A stretch of DNA of 11,455 nt from Ophiosphaerella korrae (Eukaryota; Ascomycota; Dothideomycetes; Pleosporales; Phaeosphaeriaceae), in contig JALNQF010000900.1 of the NCBI GenBank assembly GCA_028456385.1, positions 1-11,455 on the forward strand, in the 5' to 3' direction. The position numbers and the translations under genes are program-made. Positions 1-9,300 of this stretch are shown piece after piece. The notes below the pieces were generated by a model that was not told where the DNA came from, ran no database searches, and saw only the letters and a program-made list of their open reading frames with translations. The first letter of the stretch is position 1. The number at the start of each line of letters is the position of its first letter.

Positions 1-116
1 AGCTACTAGGTATATATACCTAGTACTTACTTAGATAGCTTTATTTACTATTTACTCTTTTTAGTTAATTATTAAAATAACTTTATTAAGTTATCTTACG
101 TAAAGTCTACTTTATA
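1..116. repeat. Direct repeat copy R1 (partner at 821-936)
   Basis: This 116-bp stretch recurs at 821-936 with six differences. Four are C/T transitions, where R2 keeps C and R1 has T, as RIP would give. Two are transversions. Positions 4-25 are a perfect palindrome centred on the TATATA core. On the minus strand R1 continues the gypsy 3' region and fits, weakly, the stretch between about 9178 and 9300 of the other copy. R1 is therefore probably the native internal sequence next to the LTR. The repeat may extend left of the window. Confidence 0.85.
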
Positions 117-206
117 ATTATATTACTTTAACTAATTATGTATTATACTATAGTATTATTATCTTTCTTTATTTTTATAATAAATCTTTAAACTCTCTAT
201 TAGTTT

Positions 207-566
207 ATCTTTCTTTAAAGTATAGTAAGGCTTATAAAGTATATATTTATACTAATACTTATATTTCTTATAACTTATCTAGTATTTTTATAGTAAAGTA
301 GAGGTTAAAGATACTTATTTATAATAGAGAGAGCTATTAACTATACTTAAAAAAAATATAAGAAGATATAGGAAGCTTCTTATTATACGCTAGAGTAATA
401 TTAAACTTAACTTCTTAAGAATTAGATATAACTATCTAATAATTAAGCTTATTTAATTTATCTTTAGAAGATAAAAGCCTTAAATAATAAAAAGTCTATT
501 ATGTAGTTTACTCTTTTAGAATTTAAGTTAGATTTTAAGGATATAGTAAGAGCTACTCTAGCTCCT
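207..566 (+). pseudogene. Candidate antisense ORF of the gypsy 3' region, copy B
   Basis: This frame of 120 codons runs opposite to the gypsy fragment that contains it. It matches the minus-strand frame 9081-8725 of the full-length element, which has 119 codons. Shared blocks include IVRLIKYIFI (IVRPIRYIFI in the other copy), IIERAINYT (IIEKAINYT), YLIYL-stop-KIK then NNKK, and ATLAP. Two indels separate the copies, of 18 and 21 nt, and both keep the frame. Replacements are often conservative: K/R, D/N, D/E, L/F, I/V. All stops are TAA or TAG, as expected from RIP of Gln or Trp codons. No start codon survives. The product was basic and rich in Leu, Ile and Lys, and I do not recognise its family. 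Conservation may continue beyond 566, where the frame reads on toward 660, but the other copy has an out-of-frame gap there. Confidence 0.5.
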
Positions 567-670
567 AGTATATTAATCGTATCTAACGCCTTTTAGCTTA
601 CTATTAATAACGTAAGCTTTTTTAGTTTACTACTAGGTTGTAAAGGAGTTATCCTTTATATCTCTTATTT

Positions 671-787
671 TTATACTAATATTAGTAAGTTTACAACTTA
701 CTAATATTATAAACTTACTAATATATTAGTACATTTATAACTTACTAATATCGCAAACCTTCTAATATTGTAAACTTACTAATATTT
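671..787. repeat. Short degenerate tandem array with a perfect hairpin
   Basis: About five units of roughly 17 bp, close to CTTACTAATATTGTAAA, start near 697, 714, 741, 759 and 775; the second is expanded by about 10 bp. At the left edge the unit appears inverted: 677-691 and 695-709 are perfect 15-bp complementary arms around a 3-nt loop. The array sits where the chromodomain region would be in the minus-strand gypsy fragment and has no counterpart in the plus-strand copy. Function is unknown. It could be slippage-derived or a piece of another element. Confidence 0.75.
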
Positions 788-820
788 AACTACCTTTCTA
801 CTTTTAGTTAGCGCTTAGTA

Positions 821-936
821 AGCTACTAGGTATATATACCTAGTACTTACTTAGATAGCTTTATCTACTATTTACTCTATTTAGTTAATTATTAAAACTA
901 CCTTATTAAGTTATCTTACGTAAAGTCTACCTTATA
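821..936. repeat. Direct repeat copy R2 (partner at 1-116)
   Basis: R2 is the second copy of the 116-bp repeat, with the same palindrome at 824-845. It abuts the truncated end of the integrase homology at about 941. If R1 is the element's native LTR-proximal sequence, R2 is a duplicated piece joined to the broken integrase, so the event was a rearrangement and not simple decay. The 33 bases between the tandem array and R2 (788-820) match nothing else I can see in the window. Confidence 0.85.
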
Positions 937-940
937 TATC

Positions 941-2792
941 TAGTATATATTAAGATTAAATCTATAGTTTATAAAGAAAAGTAAGACTTTTATTACTATA
1001 TTCTTTACGCTATTATATACTAACTATACTATAAGTAGTAACTATACCTAATTATTATAATTGTAGTTAAGTTAATATCTTAAGTACTACTCTACTATCT
1101 AATTTTTTTATTCTAACTATCTATCTATTTATTAATAATATACTATAGATATTTAATATTTTATTCCTAATAAATCTATTATTATTCTCTATAGTTTTAA
1201 TATAAATCTTATATCTTTATCTATAATAATCTTGTCTAGAATATAATACTTACTTACTATAGTCTAAAGAACCTAATACATAATAACCTCTATCTTACTT
1301 TTCTCTTTATATAGTCTAAAGTATAAGTACTTTATAAGTTTATCTACTCTTATTAGAATTTTATTATACTTAACTCCTAATATTAAGTCTTTTAAGTTTA
1401 GTAACTCTATAATAAAGTTAATTATAATAACTCTTTAGAGATATACTAGTATCTTAACTAGTTATAAAATTCTATATAGTACGTATCTACTATACTTGTT
1501 TTAGTAGTACTTTATATAGTCTTATTATACTTCTTCTACTAGTTATCTTACTTTTACTATATAGTAGTTTCTTAAAAGTCTACTTAGTATTTTCTTAGTT
1601 TTCTAGTATCTATATACTAGTAATTTATAAATTTATTATATAAATTCTTTTTAAATTTTACTTAGAATATACGTTCTTTTATAAGCTTTTATAAGTTTAT
1701 CTTAGCTCTTAAGTTTATTTATTTCTTTAGAGGTTTTTTTTATTTCTTCTTAAATCTATTTATGTAGCTTACTACTCTTTTTCTTAAGTATTATAGCTAT
1801 TTTAGGTTTATTTAAGACTAAATATCCTTCTTTATTCTTAACTAGAACTATACTAGTAGTATTTACTTCTTCTTATTAATCTAGTCTTCTACTTAGAGTA
1901 TTAATAAACTAGTTATCTTTTAATTTTATATATATATCTTTAAAGTTAAATTGCAATATATATTTTTACTATCTTATATAGTATTATAACAAGTCCTTAT
2001 TTATTATAAATCTAATAAGATTCCTATAGTCTATATAGACTCTTATTTAATACTTTACTCTTTATAGGTATACTCTATACTACTAAAATACTTTATAGAT
2101 TACTAGTATTTATTTGTTATAAATTAGGTAATTAAGCTCTACTAGCTTTATCTTCTTAGAGAAGTATTTAACTAAGTATTCTTACTTTGTATTTAGGTCT
2201 TCTTATATTAGTACTATTTTATAAACTAAATTTAATATATTTATCTTTACTATTACTAGTAGTTCTAGCTTATATCTTCTAATTACTAGGTTTTTTATAA
2301 ACTTATACTTAATCTATTTAAATAGTATATCTTTCTTTATAAGTTTTATTAATAGCTCTATATACTTAGACTATCTTACTATTAACTTTCTATAGAGGTT
2401 TACTAACGTATAAAACTATTATACTTCTTATAAGTTTTTTTATATTAGCTATTCTTAAATTGCTTTAATTTTACTTAAGTTAATTTATATACTTTCTAGT
2501 TTAATAATAAATCTAAGAAAGTTAGTTTCTTTTATATAGAATTTGTATTTCCTTATCTTAAAGAATAATTAGTTCTCTACTAATCTTTCTAGCACCTTAT
2601 ATATATATTGTATATATTCTTCTTCTAATTCTAAAAATATAAAGATATTATCTAGGTATATAAATATAAATAAGTTTAGGTACTTTTTTAAAACTATATT
2701 AATTCTTTCTTAAAACGCTATAAGTGCCTTTGTTAATCTAAAAGGTATAACTATATATTTAAATAGTCTATATTATATTTAGAATATAATTA
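941..2792 (-). pseudogene. pol: Ty3/gypsy pol fragment (RT, RNase H, integrase), minus strand
   Basis: This pol fragment runs from inside RT at the right end to the integrase core at the left. The RT catalytic box is at 2647-2658, where YLDD has become YLDN (GAT AAT), a G-to-A change of the kind RIP makes. Around 2420-2440 the RT/RNase H connection reads in frame, unlike the plus-strand copy, which has lost one base there. At 951-1050 the sequence matches the other copy's integrase just after the DDE core. Gag, protease and the RT fingers are missing on the right; the integrase C-terminus and chromodomain are missing on the left. Every frame is full of TAA and TAG. The fragment cannot encode a working enzyme. 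Confidence 0.85.
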
Positions 2793-2795
2793 TTA

Positions 2796-3080
2796 TGTAT
2801 ATAATAAGAGAAACTACGATAGAACTAATTAGTCTTAACTCTAGTGCTAACAAAGTATAAGACGAGTAAAGTAACTACTTAGATTAGGAGATAACTTATA
2901 ATTAGGATATATAATATAGATAATCTATAGTTATAAGTAATAGATTAAGAGTAATTTATAGATTTACGCGATAGAGTAATAGATTAGTAATCTATAAGTT
3001 TAAACTATAGATTAGGTACTAGAGAAGTATATAGTTAGTAGTAATACGTATTATTAGGATACTATTAGTAATTTAATTAT
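2796..3080 (+). repeat. 5' LTR of the gypsy element
   Basis: This 285-bp LTR begins TGTATATAATAAG and is alignable end to end with 9301-9554. It carries about 31 bp that the 3' LTR lacks, around 2931-2967. A short hairpin at 2979-2995 (ATAGATTA / TAATCTAT) is shared by both LTRs. The 3' boundary is uncertain by about 1 nt because the expected terminal CA is not clear after RIP. In the first 135 bp there are about ten differences from the 3' LTR, mostly C/T or G/A. Confidence 0.9.
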
Positions 3081-3216
3081 TAACTACAAGTAATAATACT
3101 TAATATCTCGAGAATTATTCTCTTGTTTATAGCCTATTGCCTAATTATAATACGTGCCTTTATTTTTAACTTCTAATCTACTAATACTTTTAACAAGGTT
3201 ACTTGTAGTTAATAAT
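3076..3216. repeat. Perfect 18-bp inverted repeat at the LTR/leader junction
   Basis: The left arm 3076-3093 and right arm 3199-3216 are exact reverse complements (core AACTACAAGTAA). They enclose 105 bp that is somewhat richer in GC and in TG than its surroundings. The left arm overlaps the last bases of the 5' LTR and covers the place where the primer-binding site should be. It could be a small foldback or MITE-like insertion, or an intrinsic leader hairpin. I see no recognisable tRNA-complementary primer-binding site directly after the LTR. Confidence 0.7.
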
Positions 3217-3262
3217 AAGAGACCTCTATAACACCTTACTAATTTAGTTATTAGGAGAAGTA

Positions 3263-4480
3263 AAGCGTAAGTAGCGTATAGTCTAAGCTAACACGATATT
3301 AGAAAGTATACTTAAGAAAAGAAGTAAAGTACCTCTAAGTAGTTATAAGTTAGACGTAACTAACTAGAAAGTAGTTAAGTTAAACCTAAATAACCTAATT
3401 ACTAACAAAGAGAGTATATAACTATTAATTAATACTCTAACTACGTAGAATAAACAACTATAGAACTACGTTAAGTAAAATAAAGCTTAAATTAAAGCTA
3501 TTATAGTAGGATAAGAATAGATAGAATAAATTACCTAGAGACTAGAGATAAGTATAATAAAGAAACTACCTAAAATACTTATACTTAAAAAGTTTAATAG
3601 AATAAAGAAGAAATTAAGACTCTTTTTAGTATTAGTATAACTCTAGATAGATATATAAGTACTACACTTTAATACTAAAGAAAAGAAAGTAGTGTATATT
3701 AGAATATACTTTAAGGAAGATATAATAAAATAGATTAAACTTTACTAGATAGATTATATAATATACGCTCTAGGAATATAGAAAGATAAGATAAGAGCTA
3801 TCTTTAGAAGTTATAAATACTTTATAAAATAAATAAGAGTAGTATTTAGGAATATAGATATTACCTAATAAGCTAAAGTAAAGCTAGAAAAGCTTAAACA
3901 ACTTAAGAGTATCTTAGAATACGTGTTATAGTTTAAATAACTATTATAAAATATAGAATAGAATATACTATTTTTAATATTAAGATTTAAATAAAGACTA
4001 AAGTTAAATTTTTAATATAAATTAATTAAAATAGAGAAACTAAAGATACTAGAAGACTTAGAGAGATAGGTAATATAAGTTAATAATAACTTATAAGAAT
4101 AGAAAACAAATAGATATAGGAGACAACCTAGTAACAATAATAGTAAAGACTCTATAATCTTTAAGATAAATAAAGATAAGAAGAAAAATAAAAATAAAGA
4201 CTTTATATACTTTAACTATAGTAAGAAAGGCTACTATATAAAAGATTATTAGTTAAAGAAGAAAGATATAGTATACTATAAATATAAGAAACTAGGATAC
4301 TTTGCAAAGGACTATAGAAGTAAAAACCTAAAAAAAGAAGCTTAGTAAAAAATAAATAAGAACAAGAATAAAGTACTAAAAGTATAAGCTAAACTTTAAG
4401 AAAAGGTAGTAGTAAGTAAAGAGTAGTAATACGTAATACTCTATTAGACTTTTTATTATAAAGATAACTACTATATATAC
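3263..4480 (+). pseudogene. gag: gag pseudogene with two RIP-destroyed zinc knuckles
   Basis: Gag forms the capsid and nucleocapsid of the virus-like particle. Near 3665-3770 a retrotransposon Gag (capsid) region is readable (HFNTKEKKVVYIR, then YFKEDIIK-stop-I, where KWI is expected). Two CX2CX4HX4C knuckles follow. In knuckle 1 the ligand codons at 4208, 4217, 4232 and 4247 are all Tyr; in knuckle 2 those at 4274, 4283, 4298 and 4313 are all Tyr. Spacing is perfect, so all eight zinc ligands were lost by G-to-A or C-to-T change. Just downstream, around 4444-4500, is a degraded stretch like the 'SWT.CY.D.C..H' segment I recall after the knuckles in fungal chromoviruses. No start codon survives, so the start given is where the frame becomes convincing. 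There is no frame change into pol. Confidence 0.88.
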
Positions 4481-6577
4481 TATTTAAGAAAGTAAAGAGT
4501 AAGATAATTCTTAATAAAGAAATAAAGAGTAGTAGTAATAAAAGAAAGAACTTAAGTATAGCTTAAAGAAATAATAAGTATAATAAACTTACTAATAGAA
4601 GACTTAAAAGGGAGAGAATCTTAGAACCTATTAATCTCTACTAAAAGACTAGAAGAAGATAAAGAGACTACTATAGTTACCTCTAAAGAATAAAGAGAAG
4701 ATAAGAGCTAAGTTAATATAAGAGGTATAAAGTATACCTAGTTAGATATATATAGCTATAATAGCTATATAATAATAGATATAGTAAAATAAAATTTATA
4801 ATAGTAGTTTATTTAGAAATACTTACTAGTTATAAGTATAGAAGAAGTATATAAAGACTAGAAAATACGTAATCTTAAGAATATAAAGTTTATATTATTC
4901 TAATAATAGATAGAGTAATATACTATTATAGTAAGAAGAATACTTATATAGAAAATATAGTAGTACTTTATAAAAAAAATATAATAGATTAATAAAGCTT
5001 ATATAATAAGTATACTAATAGTATACTATATCCTAGTAAAAAAGAGACCTAGTAAAGACAAGTACTAGAAAGAAGACAATAAGAGAATAAATCTAGAATA
5101 TCTAGTATATTTTAAAATATTATAAGTATTATACCTAAATACAAATTACTTAATAAATAGAGAACCTAAAGCAAGAAATTATATATAGCTAGTAAGAAGA
5201 AATAGCTATAACTATATAAAAGTAATCCTAGTAGAAGATATAATAGAATAGGAGATAATAAAGATACTTAGTAAAGGATATATAGTAGTAAGACTTAGAA
5301 AGAAGTTATCTAAAGAATATATTTTAAGAAAACCTTAGTATAAATATATATAAGATAAGTACTTAAAATATAAAGACTATAAGTATAAAGTTAGGTAGTA
5401 GCTCTAACTAAGTAGAAAGTTTATAAAATAGCTTACTAAAAAAAGGCTAGAAGGTATAATTAGCTTATATATTACAAAATAAGGTACTTTGTAAAGAAAA
5501 AAGGTATAAATAATAATTAATAGTAGAGCTATAAGGAACTTAATATTAAAAATATTTATAGAAAATATAGGAATATATTATATAATAAAGAAGTACCCTT
5601 AATAGTTAAGTATAATTAAAAGAAAACTATTCTAAAACCTTATAAAGTTTTAAATAGTACCCTCTATATTAAAGCTAGAAGGATTAGAAATTAAAAATAT
5701 AGTTATAGATTTAACAATAATTAATAATAAACAAGATATAATCCTAGAGATACTATAGTTATAGATAACTAACCTAAAAATTAATTAGAGATTAGTAGAT
5801 ATAACTTACTTTAAAAAAGATATATTAAGAGCTAATATAAATATATATAAAAGAGAATTCCTAGATAAATATAAAAAATAAGAAAAATAGCTTATAGAAC
5901 CTAAAGACTACTTTCTAGAATACTAACTATAAGACTTAGTAATAGACCTAGAAGAAAGAAAAAACGTAATAAAGAAAAGATAGATATAAGAATCTAAATC
6001 CTTAGTAGTATATAGACTAATATTTATAGATAAAAAAGGGATAAATAATAAAAGACCTTACGTAGATTTTAGAAAAATAAACGTAATTATAAATAAAAAT
6101 TAATATCCTTTACTACGTATAGATAAGATATAAGATAAACTATAAAAAGCTTAAATCTTTACAAAGCTAGATATCTAAAACGCCTACTACTAGATTAGAA
6201 TTAAAAAAAGTAATAAATAGAAAATTGTATTCTAAATATAATATAAACTATTTAAATACGTAGTTATACTCTTTAGATTAAAAAATATACTAGTAGTATT
6301 CTAGGAAAGAATTAATCTAGTCTTAAGAGAGTACCTAGATATATTTATATTTATATACCTAGATAAAATCTTTATATTTTTAGAATTAGAGGAAGAACAT
6401 ATATAATATATATATAAAGTACTAGAGAAACTAGTAGAAAGTAAGATATTTCTTAAAATAAGAAAATGTAAGTTCTATATAAAGGAAATAGACTTCCTTA
6501 GAGTTATTATTAAACTAGGAAAAATAAAGATTAACTTAGTAAAGATAAAGTTAATTAAAGAATAGCTAATACTAAAA
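4481..6577 (+). pseudogene. pol: pol 5' part: linker, aspartic protease and reverse transcriptase
   Basis: This continues in the gag frame. About 4481-5480 (roughly 330 codons) is a linker I cannot assign, with readable text such as NTNYLINREPKARNYI near 5138-5185. The protease active site is at 5519-5530: NSRA where DSGA is expected, so both the catalytic Asp and the Gly are lost. A connecting segment ends in ILEIL-stop-L (expected GMPWL) and then RT begins near 5930. RT is well preserved: KRPYVDFRKINV near 6048-6083, TKLDI-stop-NAYY near 6160-6190, and the catalytic box YLDK at 6356-6367, where YLDD is expected. Gln and Trp positions are mostly stops. The frame breaks near 6578, where one base is missing relative to the minus-strand copy. 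Confidence 0.88.
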
Positions 6578-6579
6578 AC

Positions 6580-8712
6580 CTACAAGAAGTATAATAGTTT
6601 TATAGGCTAGTAAACTTTTATAGAAAGTTAATAATAATATAGTTTAAATATATAGAACTATTAACTAGACTTATAAAAAAAGATACGATATTTAAATAGA
6701 TAAAAGAGTGCAAGAAAGTATTTAACTAGATTAAAAGAAATTTTATAGAAAACCTAGTTATTAGAATATATAACCTAGAGATACTAGTAATTATAAAAAT
6801 AGACGTATCTAACTTAGTCTATAGAATAGTACTAATATAGGAAAACTTAAGAACTAAATAAAAATACTTAGTTAAATATTTCTCTAAGAAAATAAAGCTA
6901 GTAGAGCTTAACTACCTAATCTATAATAAAGAAATACTAGTAATCTATAAGGTATTTAAGTAATAGAGAGTATACTTATAAAAAGTAAAATATAAGATAA
7001 GTGTCTATATAGACTATAAGAATCTTATAAGATTTATAATAAATAAGAATCTATTATAACGCTATATAAGATAGTAAGAATTCTTATTAATATTTAAATT
7101 TCAGGTTATATATATAAAAGGAAAAGACAACTAGTTAGTAAATACTCTAAGTAAAAGACTAGACTTATAAGAAGTAGTAAATACTACTAGTATAGTTTTA
7201 GTTAAGAATAAAGAAAGAAACTTAGTCTTAAATAAACCTAAGATAGCTATAATACTTAAGAGAAAAAGTAATAAGCTAGATAAATAGATTTAGAAAGAAA
7301 TAGTAAAAACTTCTAAAGAAATAAAAAAGTTAAAGATCTAAGAAAGACTTATAAAAGCCTATAGAAGAATATATATTCTAAGTAAGATTTAGAGAGAATT
7401 TATAGAGTAATTCTATAAAATAATAGTATATAGATACTAAAGAATTAAGAAAATATTAAATAAGCTTTTAAGAGATTACTATATCCTTAGAGAAAGATAA
7501 CTAGTATAAGAAGTACTATAAGATTATATAAAGTATTATAGAAATAAATATAATAGATACGTACTATATAGAGTATTATAACTAGTTAAAGTACTAGAGT
7601 ACTTTTAGAGAGTTATTACAATAGACTTTATTATAAAGTTACTTAAATTAAAAGATTTAATATTAAGAGTTAAGTATAATAGAATTCTAATAATAGTAGA
7701 CAAGCTTATAAAGTACTTATACTTTAGACTATATAAAAAGAAAAGTAAGATAAAAGTTACTATATACTAAGTCTTAGGGACTATAGTTAGCTAGTATAGT
7801 ACTCTAGATAAGATTATTATAGATAGAAATATATAATTTATATTAAAACTATAGGGAATAATAATAGTATAATTAAGAATATAATATTAAATATTAATAG
7901 CGTATTATCTATAAATAGATAAATAATTAGAATATATAAACTAGATAGTAACGTAATACTTAAGATACTATTAAAACTACAACTACAATAATTATATATA
8001 GTTACTACTTATAGTATAGCTAGTATATAATAGTATAAAGAATATAGTAATAAAAGTCTTACTTTTTTTTATAAACTATAGATTTAATCCTAATATATAC
8101 TAAATACTAAAAGATATAAAGTCTTAAACTCTAAGAGAAGAAAACTTTATAAATAGACTAAAAGAAACATATAATTAACTAAAATAGGACGTAGAATTTC
8201 TATACAATTATATAGTAAAGTACTATAATAGAAAATATAAAAAGAGACTTTAATTTAAAGAGGGAGAAAAAGTATAGTAAGTTTAAAGAAATATTAAAAG
8301 TAAATAATCTAGTTTAAAACTAGACTACGTAAAAATAAGACTATATAAAATTAAGAAGAAAGTTATACTAGTTACGTTTAGATTAAAACTACTAAGTAAA
8401 ATAAAGATATATCTAACTTTCTATATAGTATTACTTAAGATAGTACTATAAGAAGTAAAACTACTTATATATAAAGTAGATATATATAGAGAATAAGAAG
8501 AATAAAAAGTAAAAGAAATCTTGTAAGACTAATTCTATAATAAAAGAAACTAAAACTTAGTAAAATAGATAAGTATAGACAAGAAAGAGTAACTATAAAA
8601 AGATATAAAGGAACTAGAAGATAATCTTAATTACTTTAAGAAACTCGAAGAGTTCTAAAATTAAAATCCTCTAAGCTATTTAGTAGTAAACTTAGAAAGC
8701 CTACGCTATTAG
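6580..8712 (+). pseudogene. pol: pol 3' part: RNase H, integrase and chromodomain
   Basis: The frame here is codon starts at 1 mod 3, after a 1-nt deletion. RNase H shows its acidic residues: Asp at 6802 (IDVSN), Glu at 6931 (NKEIL) and Asp at 7012 (YIDYKNL). In the integrase HHCC zinc finger near 7420-7550 the His and Cys positions read as Tyr. The catalytic triad is intact: Asp 7624 (TIDFI), Asp 7822 (IIDRN) and Glu 7930 (LEYIN). The last two are separated by exactly 35 codons, giving D,D35E. The integrase C-terminus follows, and at about 8505-8655 a chromodomain (VKEIL, NLVK-stop, then ELEDNLNYFKKLEEF). In chromoviruses this domain steers integration toward methylated histone H3 chromatin. 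The true stop is uncertain because TAA and TAG are everywhere; 8712 is a working end. Confidence 0.9.
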
Positions 8713-8724
8713 TAATAGATAAAA

Positions 8725-9081
8725 AGGCGCTAGAGTAGCTTTAATAGCCTCTTTTAAGTTAAGTTTAGCTTTAAGAGCCTTTAACTATATATTTAACTTC
8801 TTATTATTATATAACTTTATCTTCTAAAGATAAACTAAGTATACGTAATTTTTTACTTATATACTTAGAATCTAATTACGCTTTACTTTAGCCTTTATAA
8901 TTTCTAATAGTAATTTCTCTTTAGTATAGTTAATAGCTTTCTCTATTATAACTTAGCTTAGATATAAAAGTAACTATAATATTCTTATATTTAGCTATAA
9001 AAACTCTAGAAATATTATATAAACTATAAATATTTATATAAATATATATCTTATAGGCCTAACTATTCTTTATAGAAATAT
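8725..9081 (-). pseudogene. Candidate antisense ORF of the gypsy 3' region, copy A
   Basis: This frame of 119 codons lies on the strand opposite to gag-pol, between the chromodomain and the 3' LTR. It is homologous to 207-566 (120 codons). Readable text includes RIVRPIRYIFI, IIEKAINYTKEKLLLEIIKAK, YLVYL-stop-KIK and KLNLKEAIKATLAP. The two copies differ by one 18-nt and one 21-nt indel, both in frame. Their substitutions look conservative in this frame (KLNLKEAIK against KLDFKDIVR) but not in the complementary sense frame. Antisense ORFs between pol and the 3' LTR are known in some plant gypsy elements; I know of no established fungal equivalent. The family is not recognised, and neither start nor stop is secure. 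Chance openness of a homologous AT-rich region remains possible. Confidence 0.5.
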
Positions 9082-9281
9082 AATAGATAAACTTAGTTTT
9101 AGGAGATTAGTAATAAGAATAGAGAAATATTTTAATATTCTTACGTAATATATAATCTACTAACTATAGATAATAAAGTATAGATTTAGTAACTATAGGA
9201 AGAGAAAATAAAGAACTAAATATTAATAAAGAAATAGGATTAATAACTATAGCCCTAGAATAAGAGAATAAGAACCTACCT

Positions 9282-9295
9282 AGAAAAGAAAATAG
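9282..9295 (+). other. Probable polypurine tract of the gypsy element
   Basis: A purine-rich run, AGAAAAGAAAATAG, ends about five bases before the 3' LTR. That is roughly where the primer for plus-strand DNA synthesis would be. RIP adds purines by G-to-A change only, so the tract's purine character is probably original, but the match is weak because purine runs are common here. Confidence 0.4.
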
Positions 9296-9300
9296 TATAA

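Larger units (their letters stand above)
1..2792 (-). mobile_element. Rearranged, 5'-truncated Ty3/gypsy chromovirus relic (minus strand)
   Basis: Read on the minus strand, about 2792 to 941 aligns collinearly with 6224-8103 of the plus-strand element (RT through integrase). About 670 to 117 aligns with roughly 8650-9178, its 3' region. The integrase C-terminus and chromodomain (8104-8640 in the other copy) are missing. In their place is a block of about 270 bp with a direct repeat and a short tandem array. Gag, protease and the start of RT are absent, and homology stops within a few bases of the neighbouring 5' LTR. By extrapolation the fragment's own 3' LTR would begin just left of position 1, outside the window. 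Local identity to the other copy is high (about 95% over 951-1033). Stops throughout fit RIP. Confidence 0.85.
8713..9300 (+). other. 3' region of the gypsy element between pol and the LTR
   Basis: About 590 bp separates the chromodomain from the 3' LTR. On the sense strand I see nothing but the final purine run. On the antisense strand 9081-8725 carries the candidate ORF. From about 9085 to 9280 no conserved frame is evident, and its counterpart in the other copy (R1, 1-116) is only weakly alignable. Confidence 0.65.

Noticed and set aside
671..787. CRISPR array
   Set aside because: Units are contiguous or nearly so, with no unique spacers of constant length, in a fungal transposon context.
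1..936. A terminal-repeat retrotransposon in miniature with R1 and R2 as LTRs
   Set aside because: The sequence between the repeats (about 117-670) aligns with the gypsy 3' region in the order expected for the minus-strand fragment, and the repeats lack clear TG...CA ends, a polypurine tract or target duplications.
8725..9081. Pogo/Fot1-type transposase C-terminus as the identity of the antisense ORF
   Set aside because: There is a vague resemblance in the pattern of Leu and charged residues only, with no catalytic motif or terminal inverted repeats; left unassigned.
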